Shown here in pieces: positions 8,320 through 16,772 of a DNA stretch of 64,000 nucleotides (within the stretch, counting starts at the first letter, position 1; each line of letters starts with the position of its first letter). Source of the DNA: UBA3102 sp964413055 (GTDB taxonomy: Bacteria; Bacillota; Desulfotomaculia; Desulfotomaculales; Pelotomaculaceae); the NCBI GenBank assembly GCA_964413055.1, contig CAYPRB010000001.1:186001-250000 (forward strand), in the 5' to 3' direction. The notes below the pieces were generated by a model that was not told the DNA's origin, did not search any database, and worked only from the letters and a program-made list of their open reading frames with translations. The position numbers were made by a program, and so were the translations under genes.

Positions 8320-9306
8320 ATGGATATACTGTCCCAAAACGAAATTGATTCCCTGCTGGATGCTTTATCCACGGGTGAAGTCCAAATCGAGGAATATCAA
8401 GAAAGCAAGCAGATAGAGTGCAAAAAGTATGATTTCAGGCGTCCGAATAAATTTTCCAATGAACAGCTGCGTACCCTGCAGGTGCTGCACGGTGTTTTTG
8501 CGCGCTTGTTGTCGAGCTTTTTAAGCGGTTACCTGAGGAATGAGATTCAGGTTAATGTTGCCTCCGTAGACCAGCTGACCTTTGAGGATTTTATCCGCGG
8601 GATACCGACTCCGACGGTGTTGACCGTATTTTCCGCGCCTCCTTTGAAAGGTACGGCCATATTCCAGTTCGATCCGATGTTTCTCTTTCCGGTCATCGAT
8701 TTGTTTTTCGGCGGAAGCGGTGATGCACCCTCATCGGTACGGGAGTTGACCGACATAGAGCTTTCCGTGTCCCGGAAACTTTCCGTCAATATTTTGAACA
8801 ACCTGGCGCTGGCTTGGAAAGATATTGTTCAGGTGGAACCGGCAATCGAAACGGTAGAAACCAACCCGCACCTGCATCAAATTTTTTCGTTCAACGAAAT
8901 TGTTGTTTTAATTACATTTTCTACTCAGGTAGGTGAAACGGGGAAAGGATTCTTTAATCTTTGCTTGCCGTTCCCCTTGCTGGATCCGGTCATGTCCCAG
9001 ATGAGCTACCAAAGGCATTACAGCAGCCGGGACGCCGCCGTCGACGAACGGGACAAGAAAAGGCTGCATCACTGGATGGGTTTTCCGATGGTGGACTTAA
9101 CAGTTGTAGCGGGGCAATCGCAGCTGACGGTGAGTGATTTTTTACAGCTGCAGGAAGGCGATGTCTTGCTTCTGAACAGGAAGGTGGAACAGGACATGGA
9201 TGTTTTCATAGGAGAAAACTTGAAATACAAGGCGCAGGCAGGCAGGTCCGCCGACCAGCTTGCCGTACAGATTACCGCGCTGGTAGAGGGGGGCAAAGAT
9301 GTCTGA
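8320..9306 (+). CDS. fliM: Flagellar motor switch protein FliM
   Basis: FliM is a C-ring protein that receives CheY-P and sets rotation direction. The 328-residue protein begins with the CheY-P-binding peptide MDILSQNEIDSLLDAL. The CheC-like middle domain follows (about 45-230), then a C-terminal SpoA domain (about 250-325). The ATG at 8320 has a purine-rich GAGGGAGAATAAG upstream. The stop overlaps the fliY start by 8 bases, so the two switch proteins are coupled. Confidence 0.96.
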   Translation: MDILSQNEIDSLLDALSTGEVQIEEYQESKQIECKKYDFRRPNKFSNEQLRTLQVLHGVFARLLSSFLSGYLRNEIQVNVASVDQLTFEDFIRGIPTPTVLTVFSAPPLKGTAIFQFDPMFLFPVIDLFFGGSGDAPSSVRELTDIELSVSRKLSVNILNNLALAWKDIVQVEPAIETVETNPHLHQIFSFNEIVVLITFSTQVGETGKGFFNLCLPFPLLDPVMSQMSYQRHYSSRDAAVDERDKKRLHHWMGFPMVDLTVVAGQSQLTVSDFLQLQEGDVLLLNRKVEQDMDVFIGENLKYKAQAGRSADQLAVQITALVEGGKDV

Positions 9307-10576
9307 TAAACTTTTGAAACAGGAAGAAATCGATGCCCTTTTGAATGCCAAGACTGATGGAACGGAGACCGGGCAAACACCCCAAAATGAAGCCGCCGCG
9401 GCTCAGGAACCGGACGCAAGCAAAGGTGCTGCCGGGGAATCAGCGGGATTGATTGAAATTGATGTGGAGTTGAGCGGTGAACAAAAAGACGCGCTTGGTG
9501 AAATCGGCAACATAAGTATGGGGGCGGCGGCTACCACCCTGTCCCTGCTGCTCAACCAAAAAGTGAGCATCACCAGTCCCCGGGTAACCGTAACCACTTT
9601 GGAAAAACTTTTTGAAGAATTTATTATTCCGCACATGACGATTTACGTGCGTTTTGTGGGGGGACTTTCAGGGTTCAACTTGTTAATCATAAAAATGAAG
9701 GATGCCGCTGTCATGGCCGACCTGATGATGGGCGGAGACGGTACCAATGCCGGGGAAGAACTCAGTGAAATCGGAATCAGCGCGGCGTCGGAGGCCATGA
9801 ACCAGATGATTGGTTCCGCTTCCACTTCTTTGGCCACCATGTTCAGCCGGGAGATAAATATTTCTCCCCCTGAAACCAAAATCTTCCGGAATGCCGATGA
9901 AGTCCTGCCGGAGGAAATGAAACAGGAAGGACCGGTGGTGGTGGCCTCGTTCAACATGACCGTGGGGGACATATTGAATACCCGGATTATGCAGGTAATG
10001 GGGATTGATACGGCCCGGGAAGAGGCCACCCTGCTCCTGGGGGAACTGCTGGCAGAAGGTGCGGCGGAAACTTTGGAGGAGGAACCGGATTACCGGGAAC
10101 AGTCTGAAACCACTGAAGCGGCCGGTGACCGGGAATTGGTAGAGGAGCGTATCGAATCTGCAATGGAGGATGCGCCGGCACCGTTTTCTGAGGCCCCCGC
10201 AGCTTCCGGAACGCAACCGGCGGTGTCCCCGGTTGCCGAGGGAAAGAGACCTGCCGCGACCACGGGCATAAAGACCCCGGGGTCCCCGGTGGCACCGCCG
10301 GGCATAGATCAGCAGCGGTTGAATCTGATCCTGGATATCCCTTTGAAAGTGACGGTTTTGCTGGGGCGGACGAAGTGGCCGATCAAAGAAATTCTTGAAT
10401 TGACACCCGGTTCGGTGGTCGAGATGCAGAACCCGGTCGACGCGCCGGTGGAAGTACTGGTTAACGGTGTTCTGGTAGCCCTGGGCGAGGTAGTGGTGGT
10501 CAATGAGAATTTCGGTGTGCGTATTACCAATATCCTCAGTCCGGAAGAAAGGGTAAAGACCCTCGGGGTAAATTAA
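9299..10576 (+). CDS. fliY: Flagellar motor switch phosphatase FliY (CheC-like plus FliN domain)
   Basis: FliY is the Gram-positive form of FliN and carries its own CheY-P phosphatase domain. The 425-residue protein has an N-terminal EIDALLN peptide like that of FliM. The CheC-like domain (about 55-250) keeps two phosphatase motifs, DALGEIGN near residue 64 and SAASEAMN near 163. A long low-complexity acidic/Pro-Ala linker (about 255-335) leads to a C-terminal SpoA/FliN domain (about 340-420). The linker is the least conserved part. It is the last recognisable gene of the flagellar operon in the window. Confidence 0.95.
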   Translation: MSDKLLKQEEIDALLNAKTDGTETGQTPQNEAAAAQEPDASKGAAGESAGLIEIDVELSGEQKDALGEIGNISMGAAATTLSLLLNQKVSITSPRVTVTTLEKLFEEFIIPHMTIYVRFVGGLSGFNLLIIKMKDAAVMADLMMGGDGTNAGEELSEIGISAASEAMNQMIGSASTSLATMFSREINISPPETKIFRNADEVLPEEMKQEGPVVVASFNMTVGDILNTRIMQVMGIDTAREEATLLLGELLAEGAAETLEEEPDYREQSETTEAAGDRELVEERIESAMEDAPAPFSEAPAASGTQPAVSPVAEGKRPAATTGIKTPGSPVAPPGIDQQRLNLILDIPLKVTVLLGRTKWPIKEILELTPGSVVEMQNPVDAPVEVLVNGVLVALGEVVVVNENFGVRITNILSPEERVKTLGVN

Positions 10577-10598
10577 GAGCAGGTCTTAAAAAGTCGAT

Positions 10599-10640
10599 TA
10601 ACAAACGATGCTTTAATTGTTGTGAAGAAGTAATTATAAT
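10599..10640 (+). promoter_or_regulatory. Possible weak promoter before the phosphoesterase gene
   Basis: In the 116-base gap after fliY a TATAAT (10635-10640) stands 17 bases downstream of TTTAAT (10612-10617), followed by AT-rich sequence. The -10 box is perfect and the -35 box is poor. It suggests that the phosphoesterase gene has its own start site rather than depending only on the flagellar operon. Confidence 0.35.
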
Positions 10641-10692
10641 GCTATTATAAAAAAAGGCAAAACGACATTTTGAAACAAGCAGGGGGTAAAAC

Positions 10693-11427
10693 TTGAAAAT
10701 ATTTGCCATCGCAGACACGCACCTATCTTTTAGCAGGCCGGTAGATCCGCTACGTTGGTGTGACGTGGAAACATACAAGCCGATGGATGTATTTGGGGAC
10801 GAGTGGCACGGGCATTACCGCAAGATTTATGAGCGCTGGGTAAATAAGGTCCGTCGTGGTGATTTGGTTTTATTACCCGGCGATATTTCGTGGGCCATGA
10901 AATTGGACGAGGCCAGGCACGATCTGGATTTCCTGGGGCTCTTACCCGGATTGATTGCCGGTGTGGCGGGTAACCACGATTACTGGTGGCAGAGCCTGAC
11001 GAAGGTGCGCGCGGCATTGCCACCCAATATGCGGGTAATTCAGAATGACCACCTGGTTTTTGGTAAGCTGGCAGTCTGTGGTTCGCGCGGGTGGATCTGT
11101 CCGGGGGGAGATAATTTTAGTGCCTTCGATCTCAAAATATACCGCCGGGAGCTGCTCCGCATGGAAAATTCTTTGCAAAGCGCAGGTTCCGGGGTGGATG
11201 AAATAATCGTGATGACGCATTTTATGCCGGTAAATGACCGGCATGAGAAGAATGAGTTAGTGGAACTGTTTCAGCGTTACGGCGTCGGTACCGTGGTTTA
11301 CGGGCACCTGCACGGCGCCGCCGCCGGGAGCAGTCTTACCGGACGCAGGTGGGGGATTGATTTTCACCTGGTGAGTGCTGACATGATCGATTTTACCCCC
11401 CAACTGATCCGGGAAATGGAAATATAA
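10693..11427 (+). CDS. Calcineurin-like metallophosphoesterase
   Basis: A dinuclear-metal phosphoesterase of 244 residues. All family motifs are visible in order: DTH (residues 8-10), LLPGDISWAM near 62, VAGNHDYWW near 95, MTHFMP near 176 and YGHLHG near 206. It resembles the stand-alone cytosolic phosphohydrolases found widely in Firmicutes. The substrate cannot be inferred. The start is TTG at 10693 with AGGGGG about 8 bases upstream. It has no obvious operon partner. Confidence 0.9.
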   Translation: MKIFAIADTHLSFSRPVDPLRWCDVETYKPMDVFGDEWHGHYRKIYERWVNKVRRGDLVLLPGDISWAMKLDEARHDLDFLGLLPGLIAGVAGNHDYWWQSLTKVRAALPPNMRVIQNDHLVFGKLAVCGSRGWICPGGDNFSAFDLKIYRRELLRMENSLQSAGSGVDEIIVMTHFMPVNDRHEKNELVELFQRYGVGTVVYGHLHGAAAGSSLTGRRWGIDFHLVSADMIDFTPQLIREMEI

Positions 11428-11438
11428 TGGTCAGATGG

Positions 11439-11750
11439 TCAGGGTTTACCGGTAGGGCGCACCGGCGCGTCTACCAGGGTGATGCTGTTTAAAATCATTT
11501 CTTCTTCGGCGACCGGTTTTCCGTCATAATAAAACCGGCGGCGGATTTCTACCCGGGGTATGACCGCGTGAAGTTCATTTTCAGGGGGGAGGCTGGATTT
11601 GCGGGTTATTTTTACCAGGACGTCTCCTATTTTTATTTTTAATTGGTTTTTAATATTCTCCCCGGTATGGAGTGTGCCCGTGCCGCAGGGTTTTCCGGCG
11701 GCCGGCCGGGAAAATATTTTTGATTTTAGAAAAGGGAAAAAATTAAACAC
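11439..11750 (-). CDS. Unrecognised small protein
   Basis: A frame of about 103 codons on the - strand between two + strand genes. The GTG at 11750 is preferred because AAAAAGGA lies 8-9 bases upstream; a TTG at 11759 is the alternative. The first 40 residues are basic and aromatic (FNFFPFLKSKIF). The rest looks like a compact beta domain (IKIGDVLVKITRKS, then IPRVEIRRRFYYDGKPV). No family is recognised. The opposite frame is also open (about 72 codons) but has no ribosome binding site. It could be a real small gene or a chance frame. Confidence 0.45.
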   Translation of the reverse strand: MFNFFPFLKSKIFSRPAAGKPCGTGTLHTGENIKNQLKIKIGDVLVKITRKSSLPPENELHAVIPRVEIRRRFYYDGKPVAEEEMILNSITLVDAPVRPTGKP

Positions 11751-11848
11751 TGCTAACAATCCTTTTTTATTAAAATATATGGCTTTGATTGGGTTCCCGT
11801 GCCAAAAAGCGGGTTAAAAGAAGGCCCGGCTTTCCGGAGGGATGAGCA

Positions 11849-12130
11849 TTGATTATAGGTGTCTTAACCGTGGAATTGTTTTTGGGCGAGGCAAATTCCT
11901 TAAAAGATAAAAGAAGAATTTTAAAAAGTATGCTCGACCGCGTCAAGGCCCGTTTTAATGTTTCCGTGGCCGAGGTGGGGGAGCAAAATGTCTGGCGGCG
12001 GTCCACCATCGGCATCTCGTTTGTTAGTTGCGAACCAACGCGCGTGCACCAGGTGTTTGCCGCTATTATCAGGTTCATCAATGCCCAGGGAACCATGAGA
12101 ATTGTTGATTATGAGACGGAGTTGCTGTGA
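11849..12130 (+). CDS. DUF503 (YlxP-like) family protein
   Basis: A 93-residue protein with the DUF503 pattern: MIIGVLTVELFLGEANSLKD, followed by KRRILKSMLDRVKARFNVSV. The family has a ferredoxin-like alpha/beta fold and often lies near translation or ribosome-maturation genes, with no established biochemical role. Here it is alone. It starts at TTG 11849 after CCGGAGGGATGAGCA. Confidence 0.88.
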   Translation: MIIGVLTVELFLGEANSLKDKRRILKSMLDRVKARFNVSVAEVGEQNVWRRSTIGISFVSCEPTRVHQVFAAIIRFINAQGTMRIVDYETELL

Positions 12131-12217
12131 TTGGTGCGGATTCCCGTCTTGCAGGAAGGTTTTACCGGAGTGATTGTTGAATAGGTATTATCAGGAGAAA
12201 AGAGAGGGGCTGGTTTT

Positions 12218-12664
12218 GTGAGTCGGGACCTGGCTGTGGAGGCTGGAAAGAGGGCGGGGGAATATTTTCGCGCGGGGTATAACTGCGCTGAATCTGTGTT
12301 CCTTGCCTTCCGTGACCTGGCGGCACCCGGGTTGGACGCGGGTTTGGTAAGAATGTTTACCGGTCTGGGAGGAGGATTGGGCCAGGCGGGGTGTATTTGC
12401 GGTGCGCTTAACGCGTCGGCGCTGGCGATCGGTCTGCTCAAGGGAAGAACCGGTGTCGATGAAGACCGTTATGCTTGTTATGATTTGACCAATGACTTTC
12501 ACGACCTTTTTAAGGAGTGTTTCGGTGGAACCTGCTGCCGGACACTCAATCGCTATCCCTTTGATTCCAAGGAACGTAAAAGAAATTGTCTTAAAATTAC
12601 CGGTAAAACGGGTAAGTTGTTGATGGAATTTCTAACCACTAAAGAACTGGTCAAACCGGAATAA
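12218..12664 (+). CDS. C_GCAxxG_C_C family putative redox protein
   Basis: A 148-residue protein with the Cys pattern of the C_GCAxxG_C_C family. An N-terminal YNCAESVFLAF is followed by a glycine-rich GGGLGQAGCICGALNASALA and then further Cys residues (CYDL, KECFGGTCC, RNCLK). Members are predicted redox-active or metal-binding proteins of anaerobes without a proven function. It uses a GTG start at 12218 after GAGAGGGG. A strong hairpin follows the gene. Confidence 0.85.
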   Translation: MSRDLAVEAGKRAGEYFRAGYNCAESVFLAFRDLAAPGLDAGLVRMFTGLGGGLGQAGCICGALNASALAIGLLKGRTGVDEDRYACYDLTNDFHDLFKECFGGTCCRTLNRYPFDSKERKRNCLKITGKTGKLLMEFLTTKELVKPE

Positions 12665-12679
12665 GAAGTGTTTTGTCAG

Positions 12680-12715
12680 CCCCTCCCGGGCACGTGCCGG
12701 AGGGGTGTTTCTTCA
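12680..12715 (+). terminator. Probable intrinsic terminator
   Basis: CCCCTCC (12680-12686) pairs with GGAGGGG (12699-12705), with a second GGCAC/GTGCC pairing inside the loop and TGTTTCTT after the stem. The T-run is imperfect. It ends the C_GCAxxG_C_C gene and precedes the acyl-CoA synthetase start. Confidence 0.6.
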
Positions 12716-12740
12716 GAGTGGGAAAAGAAGGTGGGAGGTT

Positions 12741-14843
12741 ATGGATAGTCTTGCCAGTTTCACCAGCCCGCGGTCGGTTGCCGTAATCGGGGCCTCGCGC
12801 CTGCCGGGAAAAGTTGGTAACTCGGTGCTTAAAAATTTGATTGACAGCGGTTTCGGCGGTGCGATTTACCCCGTCAACCCCCGGGAGGAAAGTATCGCGG
12901 GGTTAGCCTGTTTTGCCTCGGTTACCCGGATTACCGGCCCGGTGGAGACGGCAGTTTTTACGGTCCCGGCGCCCCAGGTGCTGCAGGCCGCGCGGGAATG
13001 CGGCCAAAAAGGGGTCCGGAACCTGATTGTAATTACGGCCGGTTTTAAAGAAATGGGCGTGGAGGGTATGGAAATTGAAAAGCAGCTGGTGAATATTGCC
13101 CGTGATTACAACATGCGCCTGCTCGGTCCGAACTGCATGGGTTTCATGGATCTGCACGCACCGGTAAATGTGACGTTTATATCTAGCTATCCGGCAAAAG
13201 GTGATATTGCCTTTATTTCTCAGAGCGGTGCCATGTTGACGGCCGTGCTGGACTGGAGCATGTATGCCGGGGTAGGGTTCAGTAAGGTGGTGAGTCTTGG
13301 TAATAAAGCCGGTCTGAACGAGTCCGATTTTATTGAAGAGGCGGCAAATGATGACCATACCAAGGTTATTCTGTGCTATATTGAAGATGTTGCCGACGGG
13401 AAACGGTTTTTGGAGGTTGCCTCGCGGGTTGTGACCAGAAAGCCGGTTATAGTATTAAAGTCGGGGAAAAGCCAGTCCGGTGCCCGGGCGGCTTCTTCCC
13501 ATACCGGGGCTCTTGCCGGCAGCGACCTGGCATATGAAACGGCGTTCCGCCAGTGCGGCGTGATTAGGGTCAGCGGTATGAAGGAGCTTTTTAATATGGC
13601 GGTTTCTTTTACCGGCCAACCGGTGCCTGCAGGGGACCGGGTAGCGATTGTTACCAATTCCGGGGGGCCGGGAATAATAGCTAGTGACAGCGTCGAAGAG
13701 GCAGGTCTTAAAATGACCCGGTTTAATAGGGAAACCATTGCCGCCTTGCGCGGCAACTTGCCCGCAGAAGCAAGCATCTATAACCCGGTGGATGTCCTGG
13801 GCGATGCCGGAGCTGACCGTTACCGTTTTGCTTTGGAAAAAATCATGGCCGATGAAAATGTTGACGGGGTACTGGTTTTGCTCTGTCATGCCGCGCTTAC
13901 CCAACCGGAAAAAACGGCGGCGGCGATCGTTTCATTACGTGATGCTTATCCCGGAAAACCGGTTTTTACTGCCTTTACGGGCGGGCTGCGGTTGGAGAGC
14001 GGAATCCGGATCCTGTCCGGGGCCGGTGTACCGTGTTTTGAATTTCCCGAAGATGCCGTATCCGGTTTAAAAAATTTGGTTAATTACCGGCGGGTGCTCA
14101 ATCTTCCTGCGGCGGAGGGTTTTCCGCGGCTGGAAAAACCTGACCAGAAGACGGTAAAGGCGGTTTTTTACGATGTAAAAAAGGATAACCGTCTGGTGCT
14201 GCTCGGGAGTGAGGCGGCCGAGGTGGTGGCGGCCTACGGTATTACCACGGCGCCCACCGCCCTCGCACGCAATCCGGAGGAAGCCGCCGCTCTGGCGGAA
14301 AAAATTGGTTACCCGGTGGTGCTTAAGGTTGCTTCGCCGAAAATATTGCATAAAAGCGACGTGGGCGGTGTCATTGTAGGGTTGAAAAAACCTGAAGAGG
14401 TAAGGGAAGGATATGTCGGGATAATTGAAAATATTCAACGTTACCTCCCGAAAGTAGTGCCGCACGGAATTGAAGTGCAGAAGATGATGCCGCCGGGAAT
14501 CGAATTGATTGTCGGGATGACCAGGGATGTGCAGTTCGGGCCGCTTCTGGCTTTCGGGCTGGGCGGCGTCTATGTTAATCTCTTAAAAGACGTCTCTTTT
14601 CGTTTAACGCACGGTCTTACCCGGCGGGATATCGATGAAATGATCATGGAAACGAAAGCGTATACTTTGCTGCGGGGTTACCGGGGGGGCAAGTCTGCCG
14701 ACCTGGCCGGAGTAACGGCGGTTATAGGCCGGGTAAACGCCCTGGTCACCGATTTTCCTGAAATAAACGAGATAGATATCAACCCGCTTTTTGCTTATGA
14801 GCAGGGCACCGCCGCCCTGGATATAAAAATAACCATATCGTGA
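12741..14843 (+). CDS. ADP-forming acyl-CoA (acetyl-CoA) synthetase, fused alpha-beta
   Basis: This family interconverts acyl-CoA, ADP and phosphate with the free acid, CoA and ATP, giving substrate-level ATP. The 700-residue protein contains all subunits in one chain: a CoA-binding Rossmann domain (about 5-135, SPRSVAVIGASRLPGKVGN), then ligase-CoA domains with the phospho-His region SSHTGALAGSD (His near 253), and an ATP-grasp domain (about 480-700) with YPVVLKVASPKILHKSDVGG. The ATG at 12741 follows GTGGGAGGTT; the upstream in-frame extension is rejected. The acyl substrate is unknown; acetyl, propionyl or aryl-acetyl are all possible. Confidence 0.92.
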   Translation: MDSLASFTSPRSVAVIGASRLPGKVGNSVLKNLIDSGFGGAIYPVNPREESIAGLACFASVTRITGPVETAVFTVPAPQVLQAARECGQKGVRNLIVITAGFKEMGVEGMEIEKQLVNIARDYNMRLLGPNCMGFMDLHAPVNVTFISSYPAKGDIAFISQSGAMLTAVLDWSMYAGVGFSKVVSLGNKAGLNESDFIEEAANDDHTKVILCYIEDVADGKRFLEVASRVVTRKPVIVLKSGKSQSGARAASSHTGALAGSDLAYETAFRQCGVIRVSGMKELFNMAVSFTGQPVPAGDRVAIVTNSGGPGIIASDSVEEAGLKMTRFNRETIAALRGNLPAEASIYNPVDVLGDAGADRYRFALEKIMADENVDGVLVLLCHAALTQPEKTAAAIVSLRDAYPGKPVFTAFTGGLRLESGIRILSGAGVPCFEFPEDAVSGLKNLVNYRRVLNLPAAEGFPRLEKPDQKTVKAVFYDVKKDNRLVLLGSEAAEVVAAYGITTAPTALARNPEEAAALAEKIGYPVVLKVASPKILHKSDVGGVIVGLKKPEEVREGYVGIIENIQRYLPKVVPHGIEVQKMMPPGIELIVGMTRDVQFGPLLAFGLGGVYVNLLKDVSFRLTHGLTRRDIDEMIMETKAYTLLRGYRGGKSADLAGVTAVIGRVNALVTDFPEINEIDINPLFAYEQGTAALDIKITIS

Positions 14844-14855
14844 GGTGTTGGGTTT

Positions 14856-15914
14856 ATGCGCAGCCTTTTGGTCACGGGAATGGCCGGCAGCGGCAAAACG
14901 GCCATAGCCATCGGATTGGCTTTGAAATTACGCCGGGAAGGGTACCGGGTTGCTTATTTCAAACCGGTCGGTAGCCCCGGAACGGGGAAGCGGGACCAGG
15001 ATGCCCGGTTGGTCCGGGAAATTTTAGATGTGGAAACACCTGCGGAGACGATCGTGCCTTGCGCGGTAGGGCCCTCTTACCTTTCCCGGAACAAGAAAGA
15101 AGAATGGATGCACGCAATTACGGCGGCTTACCGGGAGATCAGTAAAGATGTCGATCTGGTAATTATTGACGGCGCAACGTTTCCGTATCTGCTGGCTGCC
15201 GATGAGATGGACAGTGTGTCGCTGGCGGAAAAACTGGGTGCGGTGGTGCTTAACGTAATTAAGGTGAAAAATGACTTCGACTTTGATTTTGCCGTTTTCT
15301 TCAATTCCTTTCTGGCCTGCAGGGGAATTGCCTGCGCCGGCAATTTGTTCAGTCACGTTCAGCGGCCTTTACTGGCCAAGACGGATGGTGTCTACCGCCC
15401 GATATTGGACCAAATGGGTTACCGTACCGTTGGTATTATTCCCGCCCGGCCGGAGATAGCTTCTCCTACCGTGGCGGAATTTTACGAAGCCCTGGGCGGT
15501 GAAATTTTAACCGGGGAGGACCGGATGGACCTGTTGGTGGAAGATGTGATCGTCGGGGCGATGACTATGGAAAGCGCTCTCCAGTACCTGCGGCGTGCCG
15601 CCAATAAAGCAGTGATTCTGGGGGGTGACCGGGCTGACCTGGCCCTGGCGGCGCTGGAAACCAATACGTCCACCCTGATTCTTACTGGCGGATTTTATCC
15701 AGACGTCAAGGTGGTGGCCCGGGCATCGGAAAAAGGGGTGCCGGTGATCCTGGTGCACTACGACACGTACACCGCCATCGAAAGAGTGGCAGAAGTTTCA
15801 CGCCACATCAAGCCGGGAGATGCCGGGGGGGTCAGGGTGGCCCTGGAGAATATCGAACAATATTGCAACTGGCGGGAAATTTTTGCCTCCCTGCAGGAAG
15901 ACCGGAACGGTTAG
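14856..15914 (+). CDS. BioD-like/DRTGG-domain protein (Pta N-terminal-like)
   Basis: A 352-residue protein resembling the regulatory N-terminal half of long phosphotransacetylases without the catalytic domain. A dethiobiotin-synthetase-like P-loop domain comes first (TGMAGSGKTAIAIGL, residues 8-22, then AYFKPVGSP). A DRTGG-type domain follows (about 210-320) with ILGGDRADLALAAL. In large Pta enzymes this region senses metabolites. Here it stands 12 bases after the ADP-forming acyl-CoA synthetase, suggesting that it regulates or partners that enzyme. The coupling is inferred from spacing only. It starts at ATG 14856 after GTGAGGTG. Confidence 0.82.
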   Translation: MRSLLVTGMAGSGKTAIAIGLALKLRREGYRVAYFKPVGSPGTGKRDQDARLVREILDVETPAETIVPCAVGPSYLSRNKKEEWMHAITAAYREISKDVDLVIIDGATFPYLLAADEMDSVSLAEKLGAVVLNVIKVKNDFDFDFAVFFNSFLACRGIACAGNLFSHVQRPLLAKTDGVYRPILDQMGYRTVGIIPARPEIASPTVAEFYEALGGEILTGEDRMDLLVEDVIVGAMTMESALQYLRRAANKAVILGGDRADLALAALETNTSTLILTGGFYPDVKVVARASEKGVPVILVHYDTYTAIERVAEVSRHIKPGDAGGVRVALENIEQYCNWREIFASLQEDRNG

Positions 15915-15947
15915 AGTAAAAAATACAGTCACGGAGGTAGTAGGAGC

Positions 15948-16259
15948 ATGAAGAAACCAAAATTTGACGATTTCCGGGAGAGCTTTTTAAACTGCCTGTC
16001 CGGGATTACCGGACGGGATGCGGCGGTACTGGCAAAATCAGACTGGCAGGAAGCGGGGCTTGATGAAGCCAGGCAAAGAGTCCTGGAAGCCGTCAAGGAG
16101 CAGATGAATGCCGGTTACGGCGTTGATTTTGAAGTCAATCATAGACTTTTGTCGGTGCAAGGCCCGGTGGAAAGCGTAATTATTCAAACCTACCATGAAT
16201 TGAACACGATTTATTTAATGGAGAGAATCAACGCCAAGATCAAGTCTCAAATGAATTAA
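15948..16259 (+). CDS. Unrecognised small soluble protein
   Basis: A 103-residue protein starting at ATG 15948 with a strong ACGGAGGTAG upstream. It is charged and mostly helical, with no Cys cluster, signal peptide or membrane segment. The C-terminal half (VDFEVNHRLLSVQGPVESVI) suggests a small alpha/beta fold. It follows the BioD-like gene by 33 bases and probably shares its transcript. No family is recognised. Confidence 0.7.
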   Translation: MKKPKFDDFRESFLNCLSGITGRDAAVLAKSDWQEAGLDEARQRVLEAVKEQMNAGYGVDFEVNHRLLSVQGPVESVIIQTYHELNTIYLMERINAKIKSQMN

Positions 16260-16261
16260 TT

Positions 16262-16597
16262 TTAATCCCGGAATATCTTTTCGTAGCATTTGCGGCAGAC
16301 GTAAAAACCGGCCGCGCTACGGCAAATGATGAGTTCTTCAAATTCAGTGCTGAATTCCGGCCGGCCGCATTCGGGACAAGTTTCAATTTCTCCCGCCGCC
16401 CAGGAGCCGCCGCAGGAAAAGCAGAGATACCGGGGAGCGGGATGCCGTTCCCCGCCGGGAATCCGCTCTACCAGCGCCCGTACTCCGCACTGCGGGCACG
16501 GGTAAACCTTGTTTGTGCCGGAACATGCAAGACAAACAGCTTTTTCCCCTTCCACACGCAGCGATTTTTTCCCGCATTGAGGACATTTCCAGAACAT
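16262..16597 (-). CDS. Multi-zinc-ribbon protein
   Basis: A 111-residue protein with repeated CxxC knuckles: CPQC, CLAC, CPQC, CFSC, CPEC and a final CRKC with a nearby Cys (ICRSAAGFYVC). These could form three zinc ribbons of the rubredoxin-like kind. No catalytic or DNA-binding domain is seen beyond the ribbons. The start ATG (16597) has AGGGAGGTTTGAGAAT just upstream. It converges on the preceding + strand gene with only two bases between the stop codons. Confidence 0.8.
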   Translation of the reverse strand: MFWKCPQCGKKSLRVEGEKAVCLACSGTNKVYPCPQCGVRALVERIPGGERHPAPRYLCFSCGGSWAAGEIETCPECGRPEFSTEFEELIICRSAAGFYVCRKCYEKIFRD

Positions 16598-16679
16598 ATT
16601 CTCAAACCTCCCTTTTTATACTCATGATATTATTTTATATGCCGGGAAACTATGCATTGCCGGTGCCGGTGAAAAATAA

Positions 16680-16701
16680 TGCGCCTTTTTTATCAGGCGC
16701 A
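16680..16701 (-). terminator. Intrinsic terminator of the leftward CoA-transferase pair
   Basis: TGCGCCT and AGGCGCA form a 7-bp stem around an 8-base loop. On the - strand it is followed by TTATTTTT. It lies about 70 bases after the stop of the B subunit gene at 16773. Confidence 0.75.
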
Positions 16702-16772
16702 TGTCAAAGGGGGTATAATTCACGTTCAAAACTGAATCTACCAGGTTATTTTATTTTTGGATCAAACGTATT

